Origin: Candidatus Woesebacteria bacterium
GTDB lineage: Bacteria > Patescibacteriota > Microgenomatia > UBA8517
Reading direction: 5' to 3'
DNA: 6,183 nucleotides
Assembly: GCA_016181165.1 (NCBI GenBank)
Contig: JACOZU010000006.1
Coordinates: 1 to 6,183, forward strand
Position 1 is the stretch's first letter. The number at the start of each line of letters is the position of its first letter. The notes under the pieces were generated by a model. That model saw nothing but the letters and a program-made list of their open reading frames with translations. It was not told where the DNA came from and searched no databases. Shown here piece after piece: positions 5,719 to 6,183 of the stretch. The position numbers were made by a program, and so were the translations under genes.

Positions 5719-6183
5719 ATACTTTTAACGTAGTTCTGGCCATTTTATCCCATGAATAGCGTCTTGCAAATTTTTGAGCCTTTTTAATCAGACTCGTCCT
5801 CGCTTCCGGAGTCAGTAAGACAACCTCATTCATCGCCGCCTTTAGCGAAGAGGAGCTAAGTGGGTCAAAATAGATGACGCTGTCCCCGTAGGTTTCTTTA
5901 AAGACCGGGATATTAGAAGCTAAAGTCACGGTTCCTGCCAAAATTGCCTCCAGTCCCGGCAGGCCAAATCCCTCGGAAAGAGAGGGAAACAAGAACCCCA
6001 GCGAGTTTCGATAGAGCACCCCCAGTTCATAATCCGGAACGAATCCCAAAAGTTTTATATATTTTGCGGCTCCCATTTCATCGGCTAATTTTTCCAGTCT
6101 TTGAGTAAAGGTGCTTCTGGCGCAAACGACTACGAACAAGACCGGCTCTTTCCTTTCCTTATTCAGCTTGAGGCTCGCCTCAA
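5684..6183 (-). CDS. GT4-family glycosyltransferase, C-terminal part (5' end outside window)
   Basis: The frame stays open to the right edge, so the visible 165 residues are the C-terminal donor-binding half of a group 1 glycosyltransferase. Within them are LFVVVCAR (15-22, the strand after the catalytic cleft linker), YIKLLGFVPDYELGVLYRNS (41-60), and the E-x7-E element SEGFGLPGLEA (catalytic-region glutamates E70 and E78, near 5948-5974). VTLASNIPVFKETYGDSVIYFDP follows, the usual sugar-nucleotide loop and final strand, then a C-terminal helix with YSWDKMA. A TTG at 6137-6139 could be read as a start but falls in the middle of the Rossmann domain, so the true start lies beyond the edge. The stop lies 35 bases inside the next glycosyltransferase gene. 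Donor and acceptor cannot be told. Tandem placement with a second GT4 enzyme suggests successive additions to the same glycan. Confidence 0.9.
   Translation of the reverse strand, partial: EASLKLNKERKEPVLFVVVCARSTFTQRLEKLADEMGAAKYIKLLGFVPDYELGVLYRNSLGFLFPSLSEGFGLPGLEAILAGTVTLASNIPVFKETYGDSVIYFDPLSSSSLKAAMNEVVLLTPEARTSLIKKAQKFARRYSWDKMARTTLKVYEASLSLRSGQ

Noticed and set aside
6137..6139. TTG as the start of the rightmost glycosyltransferase
   Set aside because: It falls inside the donor-binding domain, and the frame stays open to the window edge, so the gene is simply cut.
1..6183. Recoded TGA (as in some Patescibacteria)
   Set aside because: All genes read through with the standard code without internal TGA, and all six visible stops are TAA or TAG. 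The lack of TGA stops in six genes is too small a sample to mean more.
1..6183. CRISPR arrays, tRNAs, rRNAs, transposases or insertion-sequence ends
   Set aside because: No periodic repeats, cloverleaf-like segments, transposase motifs or target-site duplications were found, and nearly every base is in a gene.

Overview
All seven genes in this window lie on the minus strand, so they are transcribed from high to low coordinates, and they are tightly packed. No intergenic gap exceeds about 50 bases. In transcription order they are: the 3' part of a GT4 glycosyltransferase (5684-6183, cut by the right edge); a complete GT4 glycosyltransferase (4630-5718); a mannose-1-phosphate guanylyltransferase (3531-4643); a small WcaJ/WbaP-type polyprenyl-phosphate sugar-1-phosphate transferase (2868-3506); a large membrane-anchored DUF4012 protein (863-2821); a short RecO (286-831); and the 5' part of msrB (1-281, cut by the left edge).

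The first five genes read as part of a surface-glycan (exopolysaccharide or capsule-like) operon. The guanylyltransferase would make GDP-mannose. The sugar transferase would load the first sugar phosphate onto undecaprenyl phosphate at the membrane. The two GT4 enzymes would extend the lipid-linked glycan. The DUF4012 protein has a cytoplasmic tail, one transmembrane helix and a large outward-facing domain, and probably acts on the glycan or the envelope outside the membrane. Its function is unknown. No flippase, polymerase, phosphomannomutase or phosphomannose isomerase is visible, so the locus extends beyond the right edge or relies on genes elsewhere. recO and msrB are housekeeping repair genes and may form a separate transcription unit. 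A promoter-like pair of boxes and an unusual inverted repeat lie at the DUF4012/recO junction.

The organism is probably a member of the Candidate Phyla Radiation (Patescibacteria), perhaps the Microgenomates side. The reasons are a DUF4012 protein inside a GT4/sugar-transferase cluster, a RecO of only 181 residues, a reduced sugar transferase without the usual N-terminal membrane domain, gene overlaps, and no well-placed Shine-Dalgarno sequence before any start. The genetic code looks standard: all six visible stops are TAA or TAG and no gene needs a recoded TGA. This assignment is inferred from gene content; the window has no rRNA or other phylogenetic marker that could be placed by eye.

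The least explained parts are the DUF4012 protein and the 838-875 inverted repeat. No mobile element, CRISPR array, tRNA or rRNA was seen.
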